A stretch of 64,000 nt of DNA from Pontiellaceae bacterium B1224 (GCA_029432815.1 JAROBA010000002.1:62001-126000); one strand, 5' to 3'. Positions 33,390-42,445 are shown, numbered from the stretch's first letter. Notes: a model not told the origin generated them from the sequence alone. Numbers and translations are program-made.

Positions 33390-34754
33390 ATGGAAGAAAC
33401 GAAGAGCAAAAGAATTGTGGCGATTGTCGGTCGTCCGAACGTTGGAAAGTCGGCCCTGTTTAACCGACTCGTGGGCCGTCGCGTGTCGATCGTGCATGAA
33501 GAAGAGGGTGTAACCCGCGACCGCGTGGCGTGCGAAGCCAACTGGGAAGGCGAACGCTTCGAGCTGTTCGATACCGGCGGGCTGGGCCATTTCGGCAAGC
33601 AGGCTAAACCGGATCAGATTGTGGCCGGCACGGAATCGCAGGCGGAAATCGCCATTGCCGATGCTTCGTTTATTATTTTTGTAGTCGATATTTCTGCCGG
33701 GCTGACGCCGCTCGATCAGGAGGTTGCCCGTATTCTGCACCAGAGCGGACGCACCGTCCTGCTCGCAGCCAATAAGGCCGACAACCCGGAACGCGAAGAA
33801 GGCACCTACGACTTCGACGCGCTCGGCTTCCCGGTTTTCCCGGTTTCCGCGCTGCACAACCGCGGGATCAACGATCTGATGGAAGCCCTGTTGCCACAGC
33901 TTCCTGCGGAGGAAAATCCAACCATCGATGAGCCGCTGCGCGTGGCCGTGGTCGGCCGTCCAAACGCTGGGAAATCATCCTACATCAATCGTCTGCTCAA
34001 AGACGAACGCGTCATTGTTTCCGATGTACCGGGCACGACACGCGACAGCGTTGAAATTCCGTTCGTCATCGGCAAAGGCGAATCCGCTCGCCATTACCAG
34101 CTGATCGATACCGCCGGCGTCCAGCGAGATACCCGCGGGAAAAGTGCCGTCGACTGGTTTTCCAACCTTCGGACGGATAAAGCCATCGAGCGCGCCGATG
34201 TGGTGATTATGGTCCTGGACGCTGAGACCGGACCCACCACCGCCGATAAAAAAGTGGCCGCAAAAATTATTGCCGCCGAGAAGGGTTGTATTCTTCTCAT
34301 GAATAAATGGGACCTGGCAAAAGATGCCGACGAAGACGTCACCCAGACGAAATATCTTCCGGCACTGCGTGAAGCGCTGCCCTTCATGGGTTTCGCTCCG
34401 GTCCTGTTTGTTTCGGCGAAAGATGGATACAACATTAAGCGCTCGATCGAAGCCATCGACTATGTAGCCGCCCAGACCCGCGTGGAAATCACGACCGGCG
34501 TTCTGAACCGGGTGATCCAGCAGGCCGTTGAAAAATATTCGCCGCCGATTGCCAAAGGCAAGCGCCTCAAGATTTTCTATGCCACGCAGTCCGGCACCAA
34601 CCCGATCTATTTCAAGATCTTCGTTAACGATCCGGCGAATGCCCGCGCCAACTGGCTGAAATATCTGCAGAACCAGTTCCGCGAAGCGTTCGGCCTGGAA
34701 GGCGCCCCGATCTTCATCAAGCTCGTGGCCCGCTCCCGCCCAGCACAACGGTAG
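33390..34754 (+). CDS. der: Ribosome-associated double GTPase Der (EngA)
   Basis: A 454-residue protein with two consecutive GTPase domains: first G1 VGRPNVGKSALFNR, G3 DTGG, G4 NKAD; second G1 VGRPNAGKSSYINR, G3 DTAG, G4 NKWD. A C-terminal KH-like domain (RLKIFYATQSGTNPIYFKIF) completes the Der layout. It is needed for 50S ribosome assembly. ATG 33390 begins MEETKSKRIVAIVGRP; the longer frame to 33345 adds unrelated residues. A terminator lies 35 bp downstream. Confidence 0.96.
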   Translation: MEETKSKRIVAIVGRPNVGKSALFNRLVGRRVSIVHEEEGVTRDRVACEANWEGERFELFDTGGLGHFGKQAKPDQIVAGTESQAEIAIADASFIIFVVDISAGLTPLDQEVARILHQSGRTVLLAANKADNPEREEGTYDFDALGFPVFPVSALHNRGINDLMEALLPQLPAEENPTIDEPLRVAVVGRPNAGKSSYINRLLKDERVIVSDVPGTTRDSVEIPFVIGKGESARHYQLIDTAGVQRDTRGKSAVDWFSNLRTDKAIERADVVIMVLDAETGPTTADKKVAAKIIAAEKGCILLMNKWDLAKDADEDVTQTKYLPALREALPFMGFAPVLFVSAKDGYNIKRSIEAIDYVAAQTRVEITTGVLNRVIQQAVEKYSPPIAKGKRLKIFYATQSGTNPIYFKIFVNDPANARANWLKYLQNQFREAFGLEGAPIFIKLVARSRPAQR

Positions 34755-34788
34755 CCTGAAATCAGGTTAATGAAGGATGGGTTAGGAG

Positions 34789-34819
34789 AGCCGCTGTTCA
34801 ACGAATAGCGGCTTCTTTC
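34789..34819 (+). terminator. Rho-independent terminator after der
   Basis: AGCCGCTGTTCAACGAATAGCGGCTTCTTTC: a seven-base stem with an 11-base loop and a T-rich tail, 35 bp past the der stop. Confidence 0.75.
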
Positions 34820-34957
34820 ATTCTGAGAGCACCCGGTTTCCCCGAAAAAGCATCCGATTTAACCGATCACCACCCGCAAATATTATCCGGGAAACCATAC
34901 AGTTGAAATTCCGGTGAATGGTAAATCAGTCGGGCGAACCGATTTTAACCTGAGCCC

Positions 34958-35944
34958 TTAAATTCGGCCGAGAATTCGATCCATCACCCAGGCAGTGTGT
35001 GCGGCGGTTTTTCCAATGCCTGGATGTTTTTCGTTTTTCAAGAGGGAGTCCCGCATTGCCTCAACGTGCGGAAGCTGAACGGGATTGGGATGTTCGATGG
35101 TTACCTCAATCGTTTTAGCTTCGGTCGTCAGTCGAACCGGGGCCTCATCAAATACGGAAAATTCAATCGAGCCCTGGCTGCCGAGAATTTGTACGTGGTC
35201 CTGATTCAGAGCGCTGCCGAAGTTCCAGCTTCCGCTTCCCGTAATTCCGCTTTCATGCACCCAGCAGGCAGTCAGCGCATCGTGGGAGGAATAGAGCCCC
35301 TGCTGATTGGTTGCAAGGCCGGAGACGTCTTTGAAGTCGCCTAAATAGAAAGCGATCAGGTCCAGTCCATGGCTGGCCAAATCATCAAAATAGCCGCCTG
35401 CCGCAATCTGTTTGTCCGTTCGCCAATTGGGTTCTCCGGAAAGATCCTGCGCACTCGGCGGTTTACTGAATTGCCAGCTGACGTGCCGCACATCGCCAAT
35501 CAAGCCCCGCTCCAACCAGCCCCTGATTTTCGTAAAGCGCGGCAGGGTCCGTCGATAGTAGGCCACAAACAGCGGCAGGTTCTTCGCCTCAAATGCGGAG
35601 CAGATTTCGACACATTCGGCATACGTCGGCGCCATCGGCTTTTCAATACAACAGGGCTTACCCACAGCAGCGACCATCAGCGCATAGATATGATGCTGGT
35701 CGGGGGGCGTTGCGATATAGACCGCATCCACTTCCGGATCGGCAATCAGTTCCGACGCATCGGTATAAACCTTCGGAACGCCATGGCGCCGGGCATAATC
35801 CCTCGCTTTTTTTCCATTCCGTCGCATCACGGCCACAAGTTCAAAACCGGCGGTCTGCTGATAGGCCGGGCCGCTTTTGACTTCCGTCACATCTCCGCAC
35901 CCGATGATTCCCCACCGGATCTGATTTTTGCCATGCGTCGTCAT
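34958..35944 (-). CDS. Gfo/Idh/MocA-family NAD(P)-dependent oxidoreductase
   Basis: A 328-residue oxidoreductase. N-terminal Rossmann fold with IRWGIIGCGDVTEVKSGPAY, the central EKP motif (VGKPCCIEKPMAPTYAEC) supplying the catalytic Lys, and the substrate-side GGYFDDLASHGLDLIAFYLG containing the D-x3-H pair. Such enzymes oxidise sugars or inositols; substrate is not predictable here. ATG 35944 follows the preceding lipoprotein stop by one base, so I reject the longer frame to 36016. A one-base-off palindrome (TTCCAATGCCTGGAT, 35011) falls in the C terminus. Confidence 0.9.
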   Translation of the reverse strand: MTTHGKNQIRWGIIGCGDVTEVKSGPAYQQTAGFELVAVMRRNGKKARDYARRHGVPKVYTDASELIADPEVDAVYIATPPDQHHIYALMVAAVGKPCCIEKPMAPTYAECVEICSAFEAKNLPLFVAYYRRTLPRFTKIRGWLERGLIGDVRHVSWQFSKPPSAQDLSGEPNWRTDKQIAAGGYFDDLASHGLDLIAFYLGDFKDVSGLATNQQGLYSSHDALTACWVHESGITGSGSWNFGSALNQDHVQILGSQGSIEFSVFDEAPVRLTTEAKTIEVTIEHPNPVQLPHVEAMRDSLLKNEKHPGIGKTAAHTAWVMDRILGRI

Positions 35945-35945
35945 A

Positions 35946-36332
35946 CTATTTAACCAGACCTGATTCTTCTCTGAAGGAAGCGGCGGCACGCCCGCCCACA
36001 GAGAAGGTAATGACAACGATCACGGGTTTCTCAGGCGTCTCCTTCGGAGGGGGAATCAATTCCGGCCCATATACATAGTTCCCGTTTCGGGTCTTCCAGA
36101 ATACCTGAATTTCATTTCCGCGATACTCCAACAACGGGAACTTGGTTGAAAATTGCCCCTGCGCAACAATGAAGTTACAGGATGCCAATTCATAGGTACC
36201 CAAAACTCGCAATTCTGCATCGGTTATCGGCTCATCGGTTGCATTCACAAATTCGAGCCCTGCGATCTCCAGAGGTGTTGAAGCGCAACCTGTTAATCCG
36301 AGCAGAAGCAGCGTTGCGGCAAACCATTTCAT
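35946..36332 (-). CDS. Small lipoprotein of unknown function
   Basis: A 128-residue protein with lipoprotein signal MKWFAATLLLLGLTGCAS (lipobox LTGC; +2 residue Ala suggests outer-membrane sorting). The mature part is beta-rich and unrecognised (LEFVNATDEPITDAELRVLG, EIQVFWKTRNGNYVYGPELI). GGGGAGG precedes ATG 36332, a strong start. It is coupled to the Gfo/Idh/MocA gene downstream, one base apart. Confidence 0.75.
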   Translation of the reverse strand: MKWFAATLLLLGLTGCASTPLEIAGLEFVNATDEPITDAELRVLGTYELASCNFIVAQGQFSTKFPLLEYRGNEIQVFWKTRNGNYVYGPELIPPPKETPEKPVIVVITFSVGGRAAASFREESGLVK

Positions 36333-36484
36333 GATACCTCCCCAATCGATTCGATTTTTTTGATCGCTCATATGCATGCGTTGCATAGTATCGCCGTTTT
36401 TTACCGAAACAAGATTCGTCACCCTAAATTAGACATTCCTGAATTAAGGCTCTACACTGCTTCGCATTAACCGAGGAATAGGCC

Positions 36485-36832
36485 GTGAACTATCAGACTG
36501 CATCTTTGCCCGAAACCGCCGAACTGGCGGGTTCCACCAAGCTCATGAATCAGGATACCGTCGTACCGGGCATCCTGAAAAAGCATCTGACCCCGAAAGG
36601 CAAGTGGGGCTTTCTTGTCGTGGAAAGCGGGTCGCTTGAATATGTCTGGGAAGATGATACCGAAAACGTGCTGATGGCCGATCCCGGACACCCGATTGTG
36701 ATTTTCCCCGAGCGCTTTCATCACGTGATCATCACCGGGCCGGTGGAATTCAAGGTTGAGTTTTATATCGTACCCGAAGAAGAGAATAAACCGGAACAAT
36801 CGGGTGACCGACCCGGGGAGGCGTTTGTCTAA
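36485..36832 (+). CDS. DUF1971-type cupin-like protein
   Basis: A 115-residue protein starting at GTG 36485 with GAGGAA seven bases upstream. The pattern VVPGILKKHLTPKGKWGFLV, VVESGSLEYVWED, and PGHPIVIFPERFHHVIITG matches DUF1971, a small cupin-like domain sometimes found with tellurite-resistance methyltransferases. A redox or metal-related role is likely but not shown. Its stop overlaps the ATG of the next gene (TAATG). Confidence 0.85.
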   Translation: MNYQTASLPETAELAGSTKLMNQDTVVPGILKKHLTPKGKWGFLVVESGSLEYVWEDDTENVLMADPGHPIVIFPERFHHVIITGPVEFKVEFYIVPEEENKPEQSGDRPGEAFV

Positions 36833-37032
36833 TGGATCTCGAAGCCCTTAAAACCATGCATCCGATGGTATGGATCATTCTTGTTGCAGCCGTCGTCATC
36901 ACCGTTGCGTCATTATTTAATAAAGCCATCAAATTTGCGCTCAAGCTCGCAGTGATCGGCGTGGCCGCCCTGTTTGTGCTCTATTTCCTCGTGCAGGCGA
37001 ATGTGATTGTTCTTCCGACCTTTGGAAAATGA
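36832..37032 (+). CDS. Small two-helix membrane protein
   Basis: A 66-residue protein with two hydrophobic helices (VWIILVAAVVITVASLF and LAVIGVAALFVLYFLVQ). No family is recognised. It is translationally coupled to the DUF1971 gene by a TAATG overlap, which supports it being real. Confidence 0.65.
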   Translation: MDLEALKTMHPMVWIILVAAVVITVASLFNKAIKFALKLAVIGVAALFVLYFLVQANVIVLPTFGK

Positions 37033-37054
37033 TGTATTAAATCGGACGCTTATA

Positions 37055-37279
37055 CTACGGATTCTCGAAATCCGTATTTAGAAACAGCTCTTCCACCTGA
37101 TCGCGGGCCCACTGTGTTTTACGCAGAAACTTCAGGCTCGATTTAATGCTCGGTTCCCAGTTGAAACAGCGGATATCAATCAGCGCACCCAGTTCGTCCC
37201 AGCCATAGTGATCCACCAGTTGGTTCAAAAGTTTCTCAAGCGTGATGCCATGCAGCGGATTATTGGGTTGTTCATTCAT
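37055..37279 (-). CDS. VF530-family (DUF2132) DNA-binding protein
   Basis: A 74-residue protein nearly all conserved family sequence: [62 protein letters not shown]530 proteins are small helical proteins reported to bind DNA; their role is unknown. It is divergent from the co-chaperone gene that follows. Confidence 0.9.
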   Translation of the reverse strand: MNEQPNNPLHGITLEKLLNQLVDHYGWDELGALIDIRCFNWEPSIKSSLKFLRKTQWARDQVEELFLNTDFENP

Positions 37280-37377
37280 ACGTGCACCCTGCCCGATTCC
37301 CGTTGAAACCGCCAGTTTTTCCGCTAGGATGCCCGCTCTTTAAAATTTTCACGCATCAATCGGTACGGAGCATTTTC

Positions 37378-38103
37378 ATGGCTTGGACAGGTAAATTAAT
37401 CGGCGGCGTTCTTGGCTCGCTGCTGGGACCGCTTGGAACGGTGGTTGGAGTCGGAATCGGGCATCAGTTCGACAAAGGCGCAACCAAACTAAAACAGACT
37501 GCACAGACGTTTCAGGTGGCTTTCTTCGGCTGTCTGGCCAAAATGGCGCGCGCCGACGGCACCATTTCCAAAGCTGAAATTGAAGCCGTGGAACAGATTA
37601 TGGCTCGGTTTAATTACACCGGCGCCGTCCGCGAGCAGGCCATCGAAATTTTCCGCCGCGCCAAAGATGATCCCCACACCGCCGCCGATTACATCAACCA
37701 GCTTGCCGGCGTAATTCAGTTCAACCCGCAGATCGCCATGACCTTTATTGCGGCCCTGCATGCCGTTGCTGCGGCCGACGGGGTCATCCATCCGAACGAA
37801 CGCGAAATCCTGCTGCAGGCCGAACGTGCCTTCCGCCTGCGGCCCGGCACCATCGATGCCATGCTCAACGGTGTGCGTGGCAATGCGCCGAACGCACTGG
37901 AAAACGCCTATAAAGTTATGGAAGTCGCGCCCGATGCAACCGACGCGGAAATCAAAAAGATCTACCGCCATAAATGCATGGAATTCCATCCCGATAAACT
38001 GGCATCAAAAGGCCTGCCGGAAGAGTTCATGACTTATGCCCACGAACAGCTCACTAAAATCAACGAAGCCTACGACCTCATCAAAAAAGAGCGCGGGCTT
38101 TAA
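37378..38103 (+). CDS. DjlA-like co-chaperone (TerB plus DnaJ domain)
   Basis: A 241-residue protein. N-terminal Gly-rich amphipathic or membrane segment (LIGGVLGSLLGPLGTVVGVG) with no long cytoplasmic tail, a central TerB-like helical domain (FFGCLAKMARADGTISKAEI, ALHAVAAADGVIHPNEREIL), and a C-terminal J-domain (AYKVMEVAPDATDAEIKKIY, HKCMEFHPDKL). HPD is intact, so it should stimulate DnaK at the membrane. The frame runs upstream to 37282, but ATG 37378 starts the recognisable protein. Confidence 0.9.
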   Translation: MAWTGKLIGGVLGSLLGPLGTVVGVGIGHQFDKGATKLKQTAQTFQVAFFGCLAKMARADGTISKAEIEAVEQIMARFNYTGAVREQAIEIFRRAKDDPHTAADYINQLAGVIQFNPQIAMTFIAALHAVAAADGVIHPNEREILLQAERAFRLRPGTIDAMLNGVRGNAPNALENAYKVMEVAPDATDAEIKKIYRHKCMEFHPDKLASKGLPEEFMTYAHEQLTKINEAYDLIKKERGL

Positions 38104-38147
38104 AAGGTAGGGCGACTTTCGACGAAAGCGCCGCGTCCGAGCGGACC

Positions 38148-38855
38148 CTATCTAAACTGATCCTTCCTTTGCCGGAGCGCTGCAAATTCCCCCGCGGATT
38201 TAACATGCAGGAATGGATTGGTTTGCTTCTCCTCCGCCAGCGTTGAAAAAATGGCAGCAACCGGATTCGCGGCATAAAGAGCGAGCCGTTTTTGCATCGC
38301 ACCGTTTTCCGGCTCTGCCGACAGCGCAAAGGCCATATTGTCTTCCAGATAATCATGCCCGCCGAAAATCAGGGTTTCATCCGGAAGCTGCTGGATCGCT
38401 TCCAAGCTTTGGAAAAATTGTTCGGGCGTACCGCCCATCATCCGGCCGCACCCCCCGCCGATGATCGTATCGCCGGTGAAACAAATTCCAAGGTCTGGAA
38501 AAAAGTAGCTCTTGCAGACCGCCAAATGGCCCGGCGTTGAGAGCGACCGGCAGGTGGTTCCAAGGATTGGAAACTCGCGGCTTTCCACCGCTGGACTGGT
38601 GGACTGAACTCCCAAACGGTCCTGAAGTTCCCGACATCCCCCCGAATGATCTCCGTGCCCGTGCGTGATGAGAACATTCAAAAGCTGGAGCTCTTCTTTT
38701 TCCAAGGTTTGGAAAATCGGCGCAGCTTCCCCGGCATCGATCAGAATCGCCTGCCCGTTCCGGCAGAGCAGATAGTTAAAGGTGCCATACGTGCTGAGCA
38801 GCACCTGCACCGCCAGCAACTCGTATTCGCCAAATTTAAAACGTGCTTTAATCAT
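38148..38855 (-). CDS. Metallo-beta-lactamase-fold hydrolase (glyoxalase II-like)
   Basis: A 235-residue MBL-fold enzyme: metal motif ITHGHGDHSGG (HxHxDH), LSTPGHLAVCKSYFF (third His), FTGDTIIGGGCGRMMGGTPE (bridging Asp) and FGGHDYLEDNMAFALSAEP. The last stretch is typical of hydroxyacylglutathione hydrolases, but thiol specificity is not readable. The ATG lies inside the cupin gene's last codons (8-base overlap). Four exact TTCCA-N5-TGGAA palindromes occur (38400, 38486, 38558, 38700), encoding FQSLE, FPDLG, FPILG and FQTLE. Confidence 0.88.
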   Translation of the reverse strand: MIKARFKFGEYELLAVQVLLSTYGTFNYLLCRNGQAILIDAGEAAPIFQTLEKEELQLLNVLITHGHGDHSGGCRELQDRLGVQSTSPAVESREFPILGTTCRSLSTPGHLAVCKSYFFPDLGICFTGDTIIGGGCGRMMGGTPEQFFQSLEAIQQLPDETLIFGGHDYLEDNMAFALSAEPENGAMQKRLALYAANPVAAIFSTLAEEKQTNPFLHVKSAGEFAALRQRKDQFR

Positions 38856-39156
38856 AGAATACCGCCAGCCAGATAGTTTTTTCAGTTTCAGAGGTGGCCG
38901 CAACACGATGTTTCTGATGCGCAGGAATCAGCAGATAATCACCGGGTTTCAGCTCAACAGACCGATCTTCAAATTCAAGTGTCGCGGAACCGGAAACCAG
39001 CAGCACCCATTCATTCTGGACCTGATCGTACCAGAAATCATCTGGAGATGTATGCCCGTCCGACATAATACGCTCGATCCGAACATTGGAACTTTCGGTC
39101 AGTACATCGACCAGTTCTTCAGGCAGTTCTTCAGGTATATTGGAAAACAGGTTCAT
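38848..39156 (-). CDS. Cupin-domain protein
   Basis: A 102-residue single cupin barrel with the two motif regions GHTSPDDFWYDQVQNEWVLL and LKPGDYLLIPAHQKHRVA. Metal ligands are partly replaced (one His in motif 2), so activity is uncertain. GGGAGAAGA precedes the ATG, which overlaps the ThiF stop (ATGA). The frame continues upstream to 39471 but only antisense to ThiF. Close relatives appear beside ThiF-like proteins, but I do not know their role. Confidence 0.82.
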   Translation of the reverse strand: MNLFSNIPEELPEELVDVLTESSNVRIERIMSDGHTSPDDFWYDQVQNEWVLLVSGSATLEFEDRSVELKPGDYLLIPAHQKHRVAATSETEKTIWLAVFYD

Positions 39157-39941
39157 TCTTCTCCCAGCAGAATTCGCAGCACTACATTGGCCTGCATGTT
39201 TGCGCAGATGCCAACGCGCGGGGCCATGAGGCCGCAGCCGGGAGCGGCTCCGGTTTCGCGGTCGCCGACGATATAAATCCGATCGCCCATTTTTCGAACG
39301 CCGATGGTTTCGCCGGGACCGAAACCTGCCATGCCGGATGCGGCCACGAGCGGGGCGGTTTTGAAATGCTGCATGAGCATCGCTTTCTGGTCGGGGCGGT
39401 CGAAGGCCTCGACCATCACATCCACCTCGCCAAACAGTGCGGGGATATTCTGGGGAGTCACTTTCACACAATGGGCTTCGTAAGTGACGTAAGGGTTGAT
39501 TCGTTTCAGATTGGTTTCCAATGCCTGGGATTTAGTGAGCCCGAGCTGGTCGATGAAATATTGCTGCCGGTTCAGATTGCTGGGTTCGACGATATCAAAG
39601 TCCACCAGAATCAGCTTTCCGACGCCGATGCGGGCCAGCGCCACAGCGATGGCGGAGCCGAGGCCGCCGAGACCGGCGATGCCGACTGTTGCTCCTTTAA
39701 TCTTTTCGTGGACTCCGGGTGTATGGCGCGAAACCATTAAAGCTTCCAGTTCTTCCGCCGGAGGAATCTTTCCGCGCTGGATCAGGTTTACTGTATCGCC
39801 TTCCTGCAACTCGATATCTTCGGCCACGGCGGCACCATTGTAAATCAGCACATCGGCATCGGGTTTCTGCGCATCGCGCAGTTGCCACAGGGTTGAGCCG
39901 GCGGCCACCTCCAGTATCCTCTCATTGAGTAAAATTTTCAT
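39153..39941 (-). CDS. ThiS-ThiF fusion: sulfur-carrier domain plus adenylyltransferase
   Basis: A 262-residue protein. Residues ~1-65 are a ubiquitin-like ThiS/MoaD fold (KILLNERILEVAAGSTLWQL, NLIQRGKIPP) lacking the usual free C-terminal GG because it continues into an E1-like domain. That domain has the ATP motif VGIAGLGGLGSAIAVALARI and DFDIVEPSNLNRQQYF, followed by VEAFDRPDQKAML. It should activate a sulfur carrier for thiamine or cofactor synthesis. Cupin and MBL genes follow in an overlapping operon. Without a GG tail its own ThiS part is probably not the carrier. Confidence 0.85.
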   Translation of the reverse strand: MKILLNERILEVAAGSTLWQLRDAQKPDADVLIYNGAAVAEDIELQEGDTVNLIQRGKIPPAEELEALMVSRHTPGVHEKIKGATVGIAGLGGLGSAIAVALARIGVGKLILVDFDIVEPSNLNRQQYFIDQLGLTKSQALETNLKRINPYVTYEAHCVKVTPQNIPALFGEVDVMVEAFDRPDQKAMLMQHFKTAPLVAASGMAGFGPGETIGVRKMGDRIYIVGDRETGAAPGCGLMAPRVGICANMQANVVLRILLGEE

Positions 39942-40003
39942 ATAAATGATTAACTGCGATGGAACGGATAATGACAAGAATCAAGAAGCCAATTCTTCCG
40001 GAC

Positions 40004-40031
40004 CACCCCGGCTGGTCTCGACAAAGCCGGG
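40004..40031. repeat. Inverted repeat between divergent thiF and proB
   Basis: CCCCGGCT and AGCCGGGG form a perfect eight-base stem with an 11-base loop. The following bases are not T-rich, so it is not a standard terminator for either gene; it may be a leader hairpin of proB or a dispersed palindrome. Confidence 0.5.
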
Positions 40032-40078
40032 GCAATCTGGTAGCACCATCGACTTGTTTAACCCAAAACGAAACGAAT

Positions 40079-41167
40079 ATGCCGCAAAAAGAACATAGAG
40101 AATCGCTGAAACATGCGAAACGGATCGTCGTGAAGGCGGGCAGTAAGGTGCTGGTGGAGAGTTCCGGTCGGCCGGATGAACAGCAGTTAAAACTGCTGGT
40201 AGACGAGCTTGCTCACATCGAAAATCAGGGTGGCGAAGTGGCGTTTGTTTCATCGGGTGCGGTGGGAGCCGGGCTGGATGCTTTAGGCATGAAAACACGT
40301 CCTACAGCCATGCAGGATCTACAGATGGCGGCGGCGGTCGGGCAGATTTGCCTGATGAGGCTATATCATGATTTATTCGGTGAAAATGATGTCCGGATTG
40401 GGCAGGTGCTTCTGACCCATGACGCGCTGAAACATCGCGAGCGTCATCTGAATGCCCGCAATACGCTGATGAACCTGATCGAAAACCGTATCATTCCTGT
40501 TATCAATGAAAATGATGCGATTTCAACGGAAGAAATTAAATTCGGGGATAATGATGTGTTGGCGGCACTGGTGGCGATTCTGATCGATGCCGATGCGCTG
40601 ATTCTGCTGAGCACAACGGATGGTTTGCGCGATGGAGCAAGTAATCGGGTTTCTTACATTGAGGAAGTCGATGACAACGTGCTTGAACTGGTTAGCGACA
40701 AAGCGGATAAGCTATCCACCGGCGGCATGGCCTCAAAATTGAATTCAGCCCAGATTGCCGCTCATAATGGCATACCGGTGGTGATTGCCGACGGACGTAA
40801 ACCGGGTGTGCTGAAGCGTATTTTTTCCGGCGAAGATGAGGGCACCCTGCTGTTTCCAAAGGCTGGAAATATTTCCAGGCGCAAACGCTGGATTGCTTTC
40901 TTCAATCGGGTGGAGGGCCATTTGATTGTTGATGACGGTGCCGTTCAGGCCATGCAGAAAGGTAAAAGCCTGTTGCCGGTCGGCATCAAACAAATTGAAG
41001 GCAGCTTTAAAGTTGGCGCGATGGTGAATATCCAATCTTCGGAAGGTGAACCCATTGCCCGGGGTCTTGTAGAATGCTCGAGTCAGGAAATTGACGAACT
41101 CAAAGGCCGGAAAACCACCGGCAAATCGGGCGAGATCATCCATCACGATAATATGGTAATACTTTAG
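40079..41167 (+). CDS. proB: Glutamate 5-kinase
   Basis: A 362-residue enzyme for the first step of proline synthesis. The amino-acid-kinase domain has RIVVKAGSKVLVE, VAFVSSGAVGAGLDALG, NENDAISTEEIKFGDNDVLA and TDGLRDG; the C-terminal PUA domain includes GHLIVDDGAVQAMQKGKSLL. ATG 40079 begins MPQKEHRESLKHAKR; the longer frame lies over a palindrome. No clear ribosome site is seen. It is followed by proA after 13 bases. A palindrome at 40854 encodes FPKAGN. Confidence 0.95.
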   Translation: MPQKEHRESLKHAKRIVVKAGSKVLVESSGRPDEQQLKLLVDELAHIENQGGEVAFVSSGAVGAGLDALGMKTRPTAMQDLQMAAAVGQICLMRLYHDLFGENDVRIGQVLLTHDALKHRERHLNARNTLMNLIENRIIPVINENDAISTEEIKFGDNDVLAALVAILIDADALILLSTTDGLRDGASNRVSYIEEVDDNVLELVSDKADKLSTGGMASKLNSAQIAAHNGIPVVIADGRKPGVLKRIFSGEDEGTLLFPKAGNISRRKRWIAFFNRVEGHLIVDDGAVQAMQKGKSLLPVGIKQIEGSFKVGAMVNIQSSEGEPIARGLVECSSQEIDELKGRKTTGKSGEIIHHDNMVIL

Positions 41168-41180
41168 AAAGGATATACTT

Positions 41181-42437
41181 ATGAATATTAAAGAACAGGT
41201 TCTAAAAATCGGTGCGGATGCCAAAAAAGCGAGCCGCAAACTTGCGAAACTTTCAACCCGCAAAAAGAATGCGATTCTGGAGGCCATGGCAGAAGAGCTG
41301 GATGCACAGCGGGCGTTCATTCAGGCTGAAAATGCCAAAGATCTCGCTGCCGGTCGCGAAGCCGGACTGACGAATGCGATGCTGGATCGTCTGGAGCTGA
41401 CGGATGATCGCATTGACGGGATGATTAAAGGGTTGCGCGATGTGGCGGTTCTATCTGACCCGGTCGGGGAAGAAATCAGCACCTGGAATCGCCCGAACGG
41501 GCTGGAGATCCATAAGCGCCGGGTTCCGATCGGTGTTATCGGTATTATTTTCGAGTCGCGCCCTAATGTGACCTGCGACGCCGCCGCTTTGTGTTTTAAA
41601 ACCTCGAATGCAGTCATTCTACGCGGCGGAAAGGAAGCCATTCATTCCAATCTGGCTATTGCTAATGCCATGCAAAAGGGCGGCGAAACAAAAGGCATGC
41701 CTGAAAACTGTATTCAACTGATTCCGACCATTGATCGGGAAGCTGTTAAGGTGATGTGCCAGATGACAGACTATCTGGACCTGATCATCCCGCGCGGCGG
41801 CGAGAGCCTGATCCGAGCGGTGATGGAAATGGCGCATGTTCCGGTCATCAAACACTACACCGGCGTATGCCATACCTATGTGGATGTCTCAGCCGACCTT
41901 TCCATGGCCTGGAAAATTGCTGAAAATGCAAAGTGCCAGCGGCCCGGTGTTTGCAATGCCATGGAAACCCTGCTTGTTCACAAAGACATTGCCGATGATT
42001 TCCTCCCGAAAATGGCTGAAATCTACGATAAGAACAACGTCGAAATGCGCGGTGATATACAAACCTGCAAGCTGATCGGACTAGCTAAACCGGCAACGGA
42101 AGAAGATTGGAGCACGGAATATGTGGACTTGATTCTCTCCATCAAAGTCGTGGACGATGTGAGAGAGGCCATTGAGCACATCAACACCTACGGTTCCGGC
42201 CATTCGGATGCCATTGTTTCCGAAGATGAGAAAGCAACGGTTAAGTTTCTGAACGAAGTGGATGCAGCGACAGTTTATGTGAATGCGTCGACCCGTTTCA
42301 CCGATGGAGCTGAATTCGGTATGGGCGCAGAAATCGGCGTCAGCACTGATAAGCTGCATGCGCGGGGCCCCATGGGATTGGAAGAGCTGACAACCTATAA
42401 ATATGTGATCGAAGGTAAAGGTCAGATCCGCGAATAG
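41181..42437 (+). CDS. proA: Glutamate-5-semialdehyde dehydrogenase (gamma-glutamyl phosphate reductase)
   Basis: A 418-residue enzyme for the second proline step. Conserved blocks: VPIGVIGIIFESRPNVTCDA, ILRGGKEAIHSN, VCNAMETLLVH (catalytic Cys region QRPGVCN), HINTYGSGHSDAI and NASTRFTDGAEFGMGAEIG. AAAGGATATACTT precedes the ATG. It forms a two-gene operon with proB. Confidence 0.96.
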   Translation: MNIKEQVLKIGADAKKASRKLAKLSTRKKNAILEAMAEELDAQRAFIQAENAKDLAAGREAGLTNAMLDRLELTDDRIDGMIKGLRDVAVLSDPVGEEISTWNRPNGLEIHKRRVPIGVIGIIFESRPNVTCDAAALCFKTSNAVILRGGKEAIHSNLAIANAMQKGGETKGMPENCIQLIPTIDREAVKVMCQMTDYLDLIIPRGGESLIRAVMEMAHVPVIKHYTGVCHTYVDVSADLSMAWKIAENAKCQRPGVCNAMETLLVHKDIADDFLPKMAEIYDKNNVEMRGDIQTCKLIGLAKPATEEDWSTEYVDLILSIKVVDDVREAIEHINTYGSGHSDAIVSEDEKATVKFLNEVDAATVYVNASTRFTDGAEFGMGAEIGVSTDKLHARGPMGLEELTTYKYVIEGKGQIRE

Positions 42438-42445
42438 TGCCGGGC

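Noticed and set aside
39157-39471. Upstream extension of the cupin gene
   Set aside because: Overlaps ThiF in another frame; its Arg/Pro-rich translation is not protein-like, and a good ribosome site supports ATG 39156.
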